The position numbers were made by a program, and so were the translations under genes. The notes under the pieces were generated by a model, which worked only from the letters and a program-made list of their open reading frames with translations, did not search any database and was not told the DNA's origin. A stretch of DNA of 64,000 nucleotides, taken from NCBI GenBank assembly GCA_934168305.1, contig CAKPNF010000006.1:17300-81299 (forward strand), given 5' to 3'. Below, in pieces: positions 1 to 8,189 of the stretch (its first letter is position 1; the number at the start of each line of letters is the position of its first letter). This DNA comes from an uncultured Clostridia bacterium. Its GTDB lineage: Bacteria > Bacillota > Clostridia > TANB77 > CAG-508.

Positions 1-1005
1 ATGTCCTGATTGTTCTCCTCCTAAATTGTAACCATCTTTTAACATTTCTTCTAATACATATCTGTCTCCAACTTTAGTTTGAACTAATTCTAATCCATTA
101 TCTCTTGCATATTTGTGTAATCCTAAATTGCTCATTACTGTTGCTACAACTGTATCTTTAGATAACTTTCCTTTATTTCTTAGATAATTAGATACAATAG
201 CCATTATCATATCTCCATCTATTTCATTTCCTTTTTCATCAACAGCTAAACATCTATCACCATCACCATCATATGCAACACCTAAACTTAAATTATTTTC
301 TACAACAAATTTCTTTAATGACTCCAAATGTGTTGAACCACAATTTTCATTTATATTTATTCCATCTGGTTTATTATTTATTATTTTATATTTTATTCCC
401 AAAGCTTTAAATACTTTTTCTGCTACTACAGATGTAGCTCCATTTGCTGTATCTATACCAACAACAAAATCTTCTCTATTAACTTTTTCAATATTGTCAT
501 CAAAATTCTTTCTGAAAAAATATACATACTCATCCAACAAATCTTGTCTATATTCAGATACCCCAATTTTACTGCTAATGGCTGTTAGTTCATCTATTTT
601 TCCTGAATCCATTACTTCTTCAATTTCTTCTTCTAGCTCATCTGGAATTTTCATTCCTTTATTACTGAAATATTTTATTCCATTAAATTCAAATGTATTG
701 TGTGATGCAGATATTACAACACTTGCATCTGCTTGCATTTTTCTTGTTAAATAAGCAACTGCTGGTGTTGGTATTACTCCTAAAAGTTTTACGTTTGCTC
801 CATAACTTAAAAAACCCGCTACCATTGCACTTTCTATTAAAGTCCCTGATATTCTTGTGTCTCTTCCTATTAATATGGTTGGTGCATGGTCTGTATGTTT
901 TGATAATACATATGCTCCTGCTTTTGCAACTTTATATACCAATTCTGGTGTAAGCTCTGTATTTGCAATCCTTCTTATACCATCTGTCCCAAAATATTTT
1001 CTCAT
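1..1005 (-). CDS. glmM: Phosphoglucosamine mutase GlmM, C-terminus beyond the window
   Basis: GlmM converts glucosamine-6-phosphate to glucosamine-1-phosphate in the cytosol, feeding UDP-GlcNAc synthesis for peptidoglycan and surface polymers. The frame is open from the ATG at 1005 to base 1 (335 codons), so the last quarter or so is missing only because the window ends. It starts MRKYFGTDGIRR. The catalytic phosphoserine loop VISASHN puts the serine at about residue 101, the metal loop DGDGDR lies near residue 240, and the sugar-binding GEQSGH sits at the cut edge. A GAAGGGAAG ribosome site lies 7 bases before the ATG. It follows cpsB on the same strand, consistent with a precursor-supply role in a cell-surface operon. 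Identity is secure. Confidence 0.96.
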   Translation of the reverse strand, partial: MRKYFGTDGIRRIANTELTPELVYKVAKAGAYVLSKHTDHAPTILIGRDTRISGTLIESAMVAGFLSYGANVKLLGVIPTPAVAYLTRKMQADASVVISASHNTFEFNGIKYFSNKGMKIPDELEEEIEEVMDSGKIDELTAISSKIGVSEYRQDLLDEYVYFFRKNFDDNIEKVNREDFVVGIDTANGATSVVAEKVFKALGIKYKIINNKPDGININENCGSTHLESLKKFVVENNLSLGVAYDGDGDRCLAVDEKGNEIDGDMIMAIVSNYLRNKGKLSKDTVVATVMSNLGLHKYARDNGLELVQTKVGDRYVLEEMLKDGYNLGGEQSGH

Positions 1006-1045
1006 AATTATACTTCCCTTCTAAATGCAAATTTTTATAATTTTT

Positions 1046-1078
1046 GAGGGATTTAGAGTCCTGGCCCCAAAATCCCTC
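1046..1078. repeat. Palindromic repeat, family 1, copy 1
   Basis: A 33-base element between cpsB and glmM with perfect 8-base inverted ends (GAGGGATT / AATCCCTC) around a TGGCCCC core. It is a diverged member of the family also seen at 42564-42594, 57333-57363 and 57481-57513. In the cpsB-glmM transcript it would fold into a short hairpin. Confidence 0.75.
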
Positions 1079-1089
1079 CTTAAATTATA

Positions 1090-1872
1090 TTATCTTTTTA
1101 AATACATTATTAATTTTTCTTTTAGTGTTAACGAAAATTCTTCAGGTTCTTCTATATCAATCCTTTTATTTTCTAAAGCTAATTTTGGATTTATTGTTGT
1201 AAGTTCTTTTAATTTTTCTTCTCCAACTATATCTCTTATTTCTTCTAAAGCATGTGGTATTCTTTTATATATAGAATTTTGTCTATGAACATCACTTCCT
1301 AAGAAATGTATCATGTTATTTTCTAAAAATCTTCTTACTATTATTTGTGCTTTTTCACCATATTGTCCTAAAATACTCCCATAATTTGCTTGCATTAATA
1401 CGCCTTTTTGAATTAAGTCGTACACAAGCTCTGGCTCTTTTTGTATAAAGCTATATCTTTCTGGATGTGCTAGTACTGGTATAAGTTTATTTTCTTGTAA
1501 AGAATATATTACGTCATATAAATTCATTGGTTCTGCATTTAATGGCATTTCAAACAATACATAACTACTATTGTTTATTGTTGATGCTTTTCCATCTATT
1601 AATAGATTCATCATGTTGTCTGACATATAAATTTCATTTCCTAAATATAAATTTGTTTCTATTCCTTTGTTTTTTAAGTTATCACTTATAGCTTTTACCC
1701 ATACATCTCTTTCTGGTACATCTGTTTCATAATAGTTTTCTATATAATGTGATGTTAATACTATTCCTTCGAATCCTGCTTCTTTTGCTTCTTGTATTAG
1801 ATTGAACGTTTCTTCTATACTTCTTGATCCGTCATCTATGTTTGGTATTATATGTGTATGAAAGTCTATCAT
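1090..1872 (-). CDS. cpsB: CpsB/YwqE-type tyrosine-protein phosphatase (PHP fold)
   Basis: A manganese-dependent phosphatase of the PHP family that removes phosphate from the BY-kinase and its partners and so tunes polysaccharide chain length and export. At 260 residues it has the family's usual length. The N-terminal metal motif HTH is at residues 5-7, followed by IPNIDDGSRS. Further conserved features are LTSHYIENYY, LAHPERY and FLGSDVHR near the C-terminus, all typical of CpsB/YwqE. It follows the kinase cpsD by 24 bases, giving the order cpsC-cpsD-cpsB found in Firmicutes capsule loci. Identity is well supported; the exact substrate is inferred from context. Confidence 0.94.
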   Translation of the reverse strand: MIDFHTHIIPNIDDGSRSIEETFNLIQEAKEAGFEGIVLTSHYIENYYETDVPERDVWVKAISDNLKNKGIETNLYLGNEIYMSDNMMNLLIDGKASTINNSSYVLFEMPLNAEPMNLYDVIYSLQENKLIPVLAHPERYSFIQKEPELVYDLIQKGVLMQANYGSILGQYGEKAQIIVRRFLENNMIHFLGSDVHRQNSIYKRIPHALEEIRDIVGEEKLKELTTINPKLALENKRIDIEEPEEFSLTLKEKLIMYLKR

Positions 1873-1896
1873 TGTTGTTCTCCCTCTTTTTATCTG

Positions 1897-2856
1897 TTAG
1901 TTTAAATTTTTCTTTTCTTGATCTAAATATGAATTTATTTGATTTAATATATCACTTGTTCTATCAGCTGTATCGTTTGTTGTCTTATTATCTTTAATAA
2001 AATCTGGTCTTGATAAATTATCATTTTGTTCATTGTATGCATCTTTGTATTCATCATTTCTATATGTCTCAGAATTTTGTTTTATTATATTATCTGCTTT
2101 TCTTTTTATTTCTGCAGCACTCATTTGAGCCATTGCTTTTTTATCTAGTGTTGTTCCACTTGTAGATGCATAATAATAATTTTCATTGTATTTTTTTACT
2201 GATACAGGCATTTTGTTTACAACAACACCAGCTAAGTGTCCACCTACATTTTGTATATTTCTTATTATTTTTTCTAGGTTATCTTTTTTTGTTTCTTTAT
2301 GTGCTGTTACAATAACTGTTGAGTCAACAATTCTAGATAAAATTATTGAATCCGTAACAAGCTCACATGGTGTTCCGTCTATTATTACTATATCACAAAC
2401 TTCTTTTAAATCTTCTAATAATTTGTTCATTTGTGGTGAAACTAATAACTCTGATGGGTTTGGTGGTATATTTCCAGCTGTCATTATTAATAAGTTTTCT
2501 ACCTCTGTTTTTTGTATATATTTTGATATATCTATTTCATCAGGATTTTCTGCATCTATTCCAGATAAATAGTTTGAAAGTCCTGGTCTTGGTGATACAC
2601 CAAATATTGTGTATTGTCTACCTTTTCTCATATCTGCATCTATTAAAATTACTTTGTTACCAGCTTGTGCAAATGTTACAGCTAGATTTGAAGCAACCCA
2701 GCTTTTTCCTTCGCTAGGAAATGTTGATGTTATTAATAAAGTTTTTAATTTTTTATTTGTGCTCATAAATTGTATATTTGTTCTTAAAGTTCTAAATACT
2801 TCTGATACTGGTGATTTTGGATCTCTTTGAGCAATTAGTTCTTTCTTTAGTTTCAT
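1897..2856 (-). CDS. cpsD: Polysaccharide tyrosine autokinase CpsD (BY-kinase)
   Basis: The cytosolic ATPase half of a split bacterial tyrosine kinase, activated by the membrane partner CpsC, that controls exopolysaccharide polymerisation. Walker A is STFPSEGKSW at about residues 44-53, with Trp where most relatives have Thr. Walker A' is ILIDADMRKG near residue 70, and Walker B is IVIIDGTP near residue 155. The C-terminal tail is long and polar with scattered tyrosines (NENYYYAS, ETYRNDEYKDAY), the likely autophosphorylation cluster although not the compact run seen in Streptococcus. The start overlaps the cpsC stop as TAATG, indicating translational coupling, and AGGGAGGT lies upstream inside cpsC. 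Confidence 0.94.
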   Translation of the reverse strand: MKLKKELIAQRDPKSPVSEVFRTLRTNIQFMSTNKKLKTLLITSTFPSEGKSWVASNLAVTFAQAGNKVILIDADMRKGRQYTIFGVSPRPGLSNYLSGIDAENPDEIDISKYIQKTEVENLLIMTAGNIPPNPSELLVSPQMNKLLEDLKEVCDIVIIDGTPCELVTDSIILSRIVDSTVIVTAHKETKKDNLEKIIRNIQNVGGHLAGVVVNKMPVSVKKYNENYYYASTSGTTLDKKAMAQMSAAEIKRKADNIIKQNSETYRNDEYKDAYNEQNDNLSRPDFIKDNKTTNDTADRTSDILNQINSYLDQEKKNLN

Positions 2857-3563
2857 TATTTTCTTTTACCTCCCTTTTTTACTGGTTCAAAGTTATATAA
2901 TGGTATTGATGCAAGTACTGGTACTTTGAATTCTTTTTCTACTTCTTCTGCTGATTTTATTGTTGTGTCTAACATATTTGCAATTAACACATACATTACT
3001 GCAACAACTACTCCTACAAATGCAAATATTATTACATCTTTTGCATGATTTATGTTTGATGGAGCAGCACTTACTTCAGCTTCATCAACAACTTGTACAT
3101 TGTTAATTTTGTACATATCTGTTACTTTTTGTGTAAATACTTTAGCTATTTCGTTAGCTAATTTTGCTGCTGTTGTAGCATTTGCGTTTGTTACTGCTAT
3201 TCTTATTATTTCAGTATCTTTTTCTTGACTTACTGTTATGCTTTTTTCTAGCTCTGATTCGCTTAAATCTATTGATAAATTTGAAATAACTGGTCTTAAT
3301 ACACTTTTGCTTTTTATTAGTACACTATATGTTGATACTAATTTTGAGTTTAATGTTATATCTGTTGTTGTTATTGTATCTGTTTTACCTGTTGAGCTGT
3401 CTGATTTTCCTAAAAGTAGTGTTGTTGATGATGTGTATACTGGTGTTACAAATCCTATGGTGTATATTACTCCTATTAATGTAAATATTGCTACTATTAG
3501 TAGTATTTTTACTTTTTTGTTCCAAAATAACATTAGTAATTCTTTTAAATCTAATTCTTCCAT
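2856..3563 (-). CDS. cpsC: Wzz/CpsC-type chain-length regulator and kinase activator
   Basis: A polysaccharide co-polymerase that sits in the membrane, sets polymer chain length and activates CpsD. The 235-residue protein has two membrane segments, at about residues 17-40 and 175-198, flanking an extracellular domain, with a short cytosolic tail ending in KKGGKRK. The motif VVDEAEVSAAPSNINH before the second segment is the Wzz signature, with the usual proline. A GAGGAGAG ribosome site precedes the ATG. It is first in a cpsC-cpsD-cpsB-glmM run with its own promoter at 3602-3630, so kinase and phosphatase are expressed apart from the main sugar-assembly operon at 6.9-17.5 kb. Confidence 0.93.
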   Translation of the reverse strand: MEELDLKELLMLFWNKKVKILLIVAIFTLIGVIYTIGFVTPVYTSSTTLLLGKSDSSTGKTDTITTTDITLNSKLVSTYSVLIKSKSVLRPVISNLSIDLSESELEKSITVSQEKDTEIIRIAVTNANATTAAKLANEIAKVFTQKVTDMYKINNVQVVDEAEVSAAPSNINHAKDVIIFAFVGVVVAVMYVLIANMLDTTIKSAEEVEKEFKVPVLASIPLYNFEPVKKGGKRK

Positions 3564-3601
3564 TTTTTCTCTCCTCTTTTGATAAAATTCAGTATGTTGT
3601 T

Positions 3602-3630
3602 ATTTTATCATATTGTGTTTTTTGTATCAA
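3602..3630 (-). promoter_or_regulatory. Sigma-A-type promoter of the cpsC operon
   Basis: On the minus strand TTGATA (3630-3625), a 17-base spacer, then TAAAAT (3607-3602), about 40 bases before the cpsC start. Sequence match and spacing are good; it is not experimentally known. Confidence 0.65.
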
Positions 3631-3690
3631 GTAATTTGATATAAAAAGTTAATAATTTTTGTATGAAATATTCTTCTTTCTACATAAAGA

Positions 3691-3732
3691 AAATCCAAAT
3701 CATTAAACTTTCTTGTTTAATAATTTGGATTT
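3691..3732. terminator. Hairpin overlapping the end of the MBL-fold gene
   Basis: An 18-base stem (3691-3708 with 3715-3732, one mismatch) with a 6-base loop. It overlaps the last codons and stop of the gene at 3703. The minus-strand side is followed by TTTTCTTT, so it can terminate that transcript, and the opposite side is also T-rich. Probably bidirectional. Confidence 0.55.
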
Positions 3733-4767
3733 ATTTTTTATTTTATTGTTCATTTGTTTATAATACTCTGAATAGTTATAAGCATCTCCCTCTTTTTTAC
3801 AATCCCAAGAATACTTTCCACTATCATTATATAATTCATATCTAGTACTAATTATTCCATAAGATTCTGTATTTTCTTTACTATTCTCTAAACTTCTCAA
3901 ATTTGTACAGAACACTTGTGAATTAATAAGATTATTATATTTATTTAGAACTTCTACTTTTGGTAGTACTATGTCTTTGTTGTTATACGTAGTTGAATTG
4001 CATATTATATTATTGTTATTTTCTTCTATTAAATCAATAAAATTTTCTGATGACTTACTACCATGATGAGGAATTTTTAAAAATATAACATTATAAAATT
4101 TTTCATATTTTTCTTTTAGATAATTTATTGACTTATTTTCTATATCACCTGAAAATATGAATTTCCAATTATTAATTGTTATGCACATTAAAATACTATA
4201 ATCATTAATTTTTTTATTTTTATTATTTTTCATATTATTAATTTTTTCATCTACAGGAGAATATGTTTCAATATTTAGATTTAAATTATTTGTATTATCA
4301 TATATGTACTGTACATTTTTTATAGTTTTTCCTTCAGCAGCAAATGCAATTTTCCCATATTTCTTTTTGTTTCTCATGTTTATTTTATTTAAATAATCAT
4401 ATATAACTTTACTTTCATCATCTATATATTCTTTTGATATTTCTATTCCTTGAGGTTCTAAAATTAAAGTTTTTTCCCCACAGTAATCTGTTAAAAAATT
4501 AATCATTCCAACACTATGGTCCTTATGTGGATGTGTCCAACATAACATATCTATCGTTTCAATTTTATAATATTCCTTTAATTTTTCATTTAATATATTT
4601 ATTGCTTTTTCACACGAATCAACAATAACTGAAAACTTAGGTATATCATTTATTTTTAAAACAAACAATATACATTCTCCCCAGGGATATTCTCCTATTA
4701 CATATATATCAACTATTATTTTACTTATTCTTTCTGTTAATAGCTTAATTTCTGGTTTTAATCCCAT
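3703..4767 (-). CDS. Metallo-beta-lactamase-fold hydrolase, ComEC/Rec2-like
   Basis: A 354-residue soluble protein with the metal-binding signature THPHKDH at about residues 98-104 (HxHxDH), a FSGDIE strand-loop near residue 208, and IPHHGSKSS near 230. This combination is typical of the MBL domain found in ComEC and related nucleic-acid or phosphodiester hydrolases. No membrane segment or signal peptide is visible. Its ATG lies inside the stop region of the 48-residue gene upstream (4758-4904) with GAAGGA before it, so it is translationally coupled to that gene and to the TIGR04255-like gene. The metal site looks intact; the substrate is unknown. Stand-alone relatives occur in mobile and defence-like cassettes, so a role in such a cassette is a guess. 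Confidence 0.75.
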   Translation of the reverse strand: MGLKPEIKLLTERISKIIVDIYVIGEYPWGECILFVLKINDIPKFSVIVDSCEKAINILNEKLKEYYKIETIDMLCWTHPHKDHSVGMINFLTDYCGEKTLILEPQGIEISKEYIDDESKVIYDYLNKINMRNKKKYGKIAFAAEGKTIKNVQYIYDNTNNLNLNIETYSPVDEKINNMKNNKNKKINDYSILMCITINNWKFIFSGDIENKSINYLKEKYEKFYNVIFLKIPHHGSKSSENFIDLIEENNNNIICNSTTYNNKDIVLPKVEVLNKYNNLINSQVFCTNLRSLENSKENTESYGIISTRYELYNDSGKYSWDCKKEGDAYNYSEYYKQMNNKIKNKSKLLNKKV

Positions 4768-4904
4768 AATTTTTTTCTTTTTCCTTCTACACTTATGTTC
4801 TTTTCACTTTTATTTTTTATATTTACAAATGGTTTAAATTCAATATTTTTAGTTTTAACTATCTTTGAACTTGATGGTACAAAACTTATTAATTTAGGTT
4901 GCAT
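4758..4904 (-). CDS. 48-residue basic protein linking two unknown genes
   Basis: A short frame, MQPKLISFVPSSSK to GKRKKLWD, Lys-rich and without recognised domains. I call it real because the start is preceded by AGAAGGAGT at the correct distance, the ATG overlaps the end of the TIGR04255-like gene by 16 bases, and its stop overlaps the start of the MBL-fold gene by 10 bases. That places three genes in one coupled unit. Function is unknown; it could be an adaptor, an antitoxin-like peptide or simply a coupling leader. Confidence 0.6.
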   Translation of the reverse strand: MQPKLISFVPSSSKIVKTKNIEFKPFVNIKNKSEKNISVEGKRKKLWD

Positions 4905-5731
4905 TTATTTACTCCTTCTATAATTCCATATTTTTCAAAGTTACCTTCAACATTTTTTAAATCATCTAAAAATTCTTCTGTTATTTGCGATTTAAAATTT
5001 TTATCTAATTCACTATTCAGTAATTTTAATTTTTCTATTATTTTTTTATTATCATATTCATTTAAATTTCTAGAATAATAATCCATATCTAATACTATTA
5101 AATATGCATCACACTCTTCTACTACCTCATTATTTTGGTTATTAATTATTTTTGCTATTCCACTTTTTATATTAGAATATATATTATAAGAAATGTCTTC
5201 TGATGCTACAATTTTTTTATTTTCTATTATAACATTTTTTTCATCATCTTTAATTTGGTTATAATTTATTTCTTTAAAAATTTTGTTAAAATTATATCCT
5301 ACTTTCATTATAATTCTATTGGTTTTCTTAATTCCAATTCTCTGATAATTCAAATTTTCCTCTTTTATTAAAATATCTAAAATTTCATCTAAAAATTTTA
5401 GATATTTTTCCACAGAACTATAATTTTTAAAATCATATTTTTTAAAAATTAATAAATATTCATTTATAATTATTTTTTCATCTTTATTTATAAATGTATA
5501 ATTGATTCCTTTGTCTTTGGTTTTTTCCATTATATCTTCAGTTATTAATGGTGCTTGATCTTTTAATTTTTCAACATTACTATCTTGCGCATCTTCATCT
5601 AGCTCAAATCCATGTTTTTTCAAATATGGTATAATTTCTGCTATTCTATTCTCTATATTTATTATTTTCATAAAGTCTATTCTTATAAGTTCACTGTCTA
5701 ATATATTATATTCTAATTTTTTATCTGACAT
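4889..5731 (-). CDS. TIGR04255-like protein of unknown function
   Basis: A 280-residue cytosolic protein. The middle QRIGIKKTNRI (about residues 125-135) resembles the R-x-GLRYINR signature of the sporadically distributed TIGR04255 family, and the C-terminal LDKNFKSQITEEFLDDL resembles that family's ending. The match is by eye and moderate. A GGAGGAC ribosome site precedes the ATG. It is the first gene of a coupled trio with the 48-residue gene and the MBL-fold gene. TIGR04255 proteins have no established biochemical role; their patchy distribution suggests accessory or defence-associated functions. Confidence 0.6.
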   Translation of the reverse strand: MSDKKLEYNILDSELIRIDFMKIINIENRIAEIIPYLKKHGFELDEDAQDSNVEKLKDQAPLITEDIMEKTKDKGINYTFINKDEKIIINEYLLIFKKYDFKNYSSVEKYLKFLDEILDILIKEENLNYQRIGIKKTNRIIMKVGYNFNKIFKEINYNQIKDDEKNVIIENKKIVASEDISYNIYSNIKSGIAKIINNQNNEVVEECDAYLIVLDMDYYSRNLNEYDNKKIIEKLKLLNSELDKNFKSQITEEFLDDLKNVEGNFEKYGIIEGVNKCNLN

Positions 5732-5806
5732 TTAGTCCTCCAATTTTTTTATAAAATTATAATATCATATTCTTATTTTATTATCAATTAATAATTCATA
5801 AATTAT

Positions 5807-5908
5807 TTATTTTTTCATCGCAAATTTCGACAAATTTATTGTTATAATATTTATAAATTTAGCATAACTAAAATCAATGATTTCATTTGGTTTAATATCA
5901 GTATACAC
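5807..5908 (-). CDS. Possible 33-residue ORF or gene remnant
   Basis: A GTG frame reading MYTDIKPNEIIDF and ending FAMKK. AAGGAG stands 3 bases before the GTG, which is too close for a strong site. The frame stays open about 17 codons further upstream with protein-like composition (QNENYKEK), so it may be the tail of a lost gene. It lies in the otherwise empty 5732-5984 gap, an extremely AT-rich stretch in which I see nothing else except the Spo0A-like heptamer at 5826-5832. Weakly supported. Confidence 0.25.
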   Translation of the reverse strand: MYTDIKPNEIIDFSYAKFINIITINLSKFAMKK

Positions 5909-5984
5909 TTTCTCCTTATAATTTTCATTTTGTAATATATGATAACATAAAACTATAAAAAATTATTCATTAAAATTCAATATT

Positions 5985-6650
5985 TTATAATAGTCTCTTA
6001 ACATTCTCTTTTTTTGTAGCAATCTTTACAAATAATTCTCCCAATCCATTCTTTTCAAAAATATTTCTAACTCCCGATTTTCCATTTGATAGTTCTTGCA
6101 CTGTTATAGCCCCACTGTAATTGCTTAATAGTCCTGTTGACATTAATCTACTTATGTTATAACTTTCATAAACAACTACTTTTGTTTCTTCTTCTTTGTA
6201 AATATCATAAATTGTTGGCAAGTCATCTATAAAGATTTGATTAATTATTGTTGCAAATTCACAGAATTTATTCCAATTTATTTCTTGATTGACATATGAA
6301 GCATAAAATTTAGCTAATAATTTTGATTTTTCAGTATCAATATTTTTGTTTAAATATAGTAAAACTCTTTCTACTTCTTCACTTTTTCTTTTTTCATTTT
6401 TAAAAACTTTTTCTTTATATTTTTCTACTTTTTCTTTACTTATCTCTTGTTTATTTAGGCTTTCGATAAAACTAACTGTTTGTCTAAATAAATTTTTATT
6501 GTAAATCATTTCTCCTGTTTTGATAATAGATGTTGCTATATTTGCTATTGGTACTTTTTCAATTATTTCATTTTTTAAAATTATATCTGTTAATGATTCT
6601 ATTCCATCAAGTGCTATTGATTCTATATTATCTAATGTATTATTTTCCAT
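5985..6650 (-). CDS. Conserved-looking hypothetical protein, 221 residues
   Basis: I do not recognise this protein. It begins MENNTLDNIESIALDG, contains a weakly hydrophobic helix (KVPIANIATSIIKTG, about residues 33-47), then a charged helical stretch rich in Lys/Glu (residues 75-110), and ends in a more globular part with FATIINQIFIDDLP and LMSTGLLSNYSG. The order of short amphipathic segment, charged helices and compact C-terminus is visible; function is not. It has an AGAGGT ribosome site. It stands alone between the ugd terminator and the TIGR04255 cassette on the same strand, and a double TGTCGAA element lies about 140 bases upstream. Confidence 0.7.
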   Translation of the reverse strand: MENNTLDNIESIALDGIESLTDIILKNEIIEKVPIANIATSIIKTGEMIYNKNLFRQTVSFIESLNKQEISKEKVEKYKEKVFKNEKRKSEEVERVLLYLNKNIDTEKSKLLAKFYASYVNQEINWNKFCEFATIINQIFIDDLPTIYDIYKEEETKVVVYESYNISRLMSTGLLSNYSGAITVQELSNGKSGVRNIFEKNGLGELFVKIATKKENVKRLL

Positions 6651-6783
6651 TTCATTTACCTCTTTTTTTTAATTATTCCATATTTTAATATTTTTTGTAA
6701 TTTTATTTAAATATTTAAACTATCTTATTTTAGTTTTCTTTATAAAAAATATCATCATATGTTACAAATTGCAAGAAAATTCG

Positions 6784-6800
6784 TTCGACACAATTCGACA
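6784..6800 (-). promoter_or_regulatory. Tandem Spo0A-box-like heptamers upstream of the 221-residue gene
   Basis: On the minus strand TGTCGAA occurs at 6800-6794 and again at 6790-6784, a 10-base period (one helical turn). TGTCGAA is the known core of the Spo0A box. However, the same 18-base block recurs inside the MurT-GatD coding region (51793-51810), so it may instead be a piece of repeat family 2. Confidence 0.4.
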
Positions 6801-6828
6801 AAGTGTTTTAATATACTTATAAAAACAC

Positions 6829-6868
6829 AAAAAGTATAATAAACATTATTACATTTACTATACTTTTT
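6829..6868 (-). terminator. Rho-independent terminator after ugd
   Basis: AAAAAGTATA and TATACTTTTT form the stem of a hairpin just beyond the ugd stop, and the minus-strand side ends in a T-rich run. This closes the exopolysaccharide operon. Confidence 0.7.
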
Positions 6869-6880
6869 TATTTATTTTTA

Positions 6881-8176
6881 TTATCTTCCTATAGAATAAT
6901 ATTCTATTTCTGCATCTTTCATTTCATTAAGGTCATAAATATTTCTTCCATCATAAACTAAAGGAGTCTTCATTAATTTTTTATATTCTTCTGGTTTTAC
7001 AGCTTTTATTTCTCCCCACTCAGTAAATATAAAACATATATTAGCGTCTTTTAATGCTTCTTCTGGAGTTTGTACATAATTTATTTCTGTTGGATATAAT
7101 TTTTTAAAATTTTCTTCTCCAACAGGATCATATGCATATATGTTATCTGCTCCACTTTCTAATAACAATTTTACATTATCTTTTGATGGAGCTTCTCTTA
7201 AATCATCTGTTCCAGCTTTAAATGTTAATCCTAAAATTGCAACTTTTAATCCTTTAAAAGTTATCATTCTTTCAGATGCTTTTTTAAATAATTTTGTTTT
7301 TTGCTCTGCATTTACATCTACTGCAGCTTCAACTGTTTTTAATCTATATCCATGTTGTTTTGCTAAATATTTTAATGCTTTTGTATCTTTTGGGAAACAA
7401 CTTCCTCCATATCCAATTCCAGCGTGTAAAAAACTTGCTCCAATTCTATCGTCATAAGACATTCCTTTTGCAACATCTTCTATATTAGCTCCTACTAATT
7501 CACATAAATTAGCAATATCATTCATATAAGATATTTTTAATGCTAAGAAGTCATTTGAAGCATATTTTATCATTTCTGCACTTCTTCTATTTACTGATAC
7601 AATTGGTAATTCGAATGGTTCATATATTTTTTTCAAAATCTCTTCTGCTTCTTTACTTTCTGTTCCTATTACTATTCTCTTTGCATGTAATGTATCTCTA
7701 ACTGCATGTCCTTGTGCTAAAAATTCAGGGTTACTTGCTACTTCAATTTTAACATCATGTACAAGTGAATCTTTTATAAATTGTTCTACTTTATCATTTG
7801 TTCCTATTGGAACTGTTGATTTTACTACTACCAAGCAATCTTTTTCTACATTTTCTGCTATTTGTCTTGATACTGTTGCAACATAACTTAAGTTTGCAGA
7901 ACCATCTGGTTGTTCTGGTGTTCCTACTCCTATAAATATTGCATCTGCGTCTTTGTATGCCATTTTATAATCTGTTGTAAAATCTAATCTACCTTCTTTA
8001 TAGTTTTTGTCTAATAATTCTTCTAGTCCTTCTTCATAAATTGGTGATTTACCTGATTTCATTAATTTTACTTTGTTTTCATCTACATCTACACAAATCA
8101 CATTGTGTCCTTTTTCTGCAAAACATACTCCTGCTACTAATCCTACATATCCAGTTCCTGCTACTGCAATTTTCAT
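6881..8176 (-). CDS. ugd: UDP-glucose 6-dehydrogenase
   Basis: Oxidises UDP-glucose to UDP-glucuronate with two NAD+ and so supplies uronic acid for the exopolysaccharide. The 431-residue length is standard. The Rossmann motif GTGYVG is at residues 7-12, and the catalytic cysteine lies in GYGGSCFPKDT near residue 260. FKAGTDDLREAPS and YDPVGEENFKK mark the C-terminal UDP-binding domain. It is last in the operon, 13 bases after the UDP-glucuronate 4-epimerase gene, so the two consecutive steps UDP-Glc to UDP-GlcA to UDP-GalA are encoded side by side. A terminator follows. Identity is secure. Confidence 0.96.
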   Translation of the reverse strand: MKIAVAGTGYVGLVAGVCFAEKGHNVICVDVDENKVKLMKSGKSPIYEEGLEELLDKNYKEGRLDFTTDYKMAYKDADAIFIGVGTPEQPDGSANLSYVATVSRQIAENVEKDCLVVVKSTVPIGTNDKVEQFIKDSLVHDVKIEVASNPEFLAQGHAVRDTLHAKRIVIGTESKEAEEILKKIYEPFELPIVSVNRRSAEMIKYASNDFLALKISYMNDIANLCELVGANIEDVAKGMSYDDRIGASFLHAGIGYGGSCFPKDTKALKYLAKQHGYRLKTVEAAVDVNAEQKTKLFKKASERMITFKGLKVAILGLTFKAGTDDLREAPSKDNVKLLLESGADNIYAYDPVGEENFKKLYPTEINYVQTPEEALKDANICFIFTEWGEIKAVKPEEYKKLMKTPLVYDGRNIYDLNEMKDAEIEYYSIGR

Positions 8177-8189
8177 ATTAATTCATCTC

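Noticed and set aside
494..1288. Plus-strand frames opposite glmM and cpsB
   Set aside because: Hydrophobic antisense shadows of well-identified minus-strand genes without ribosome sites.
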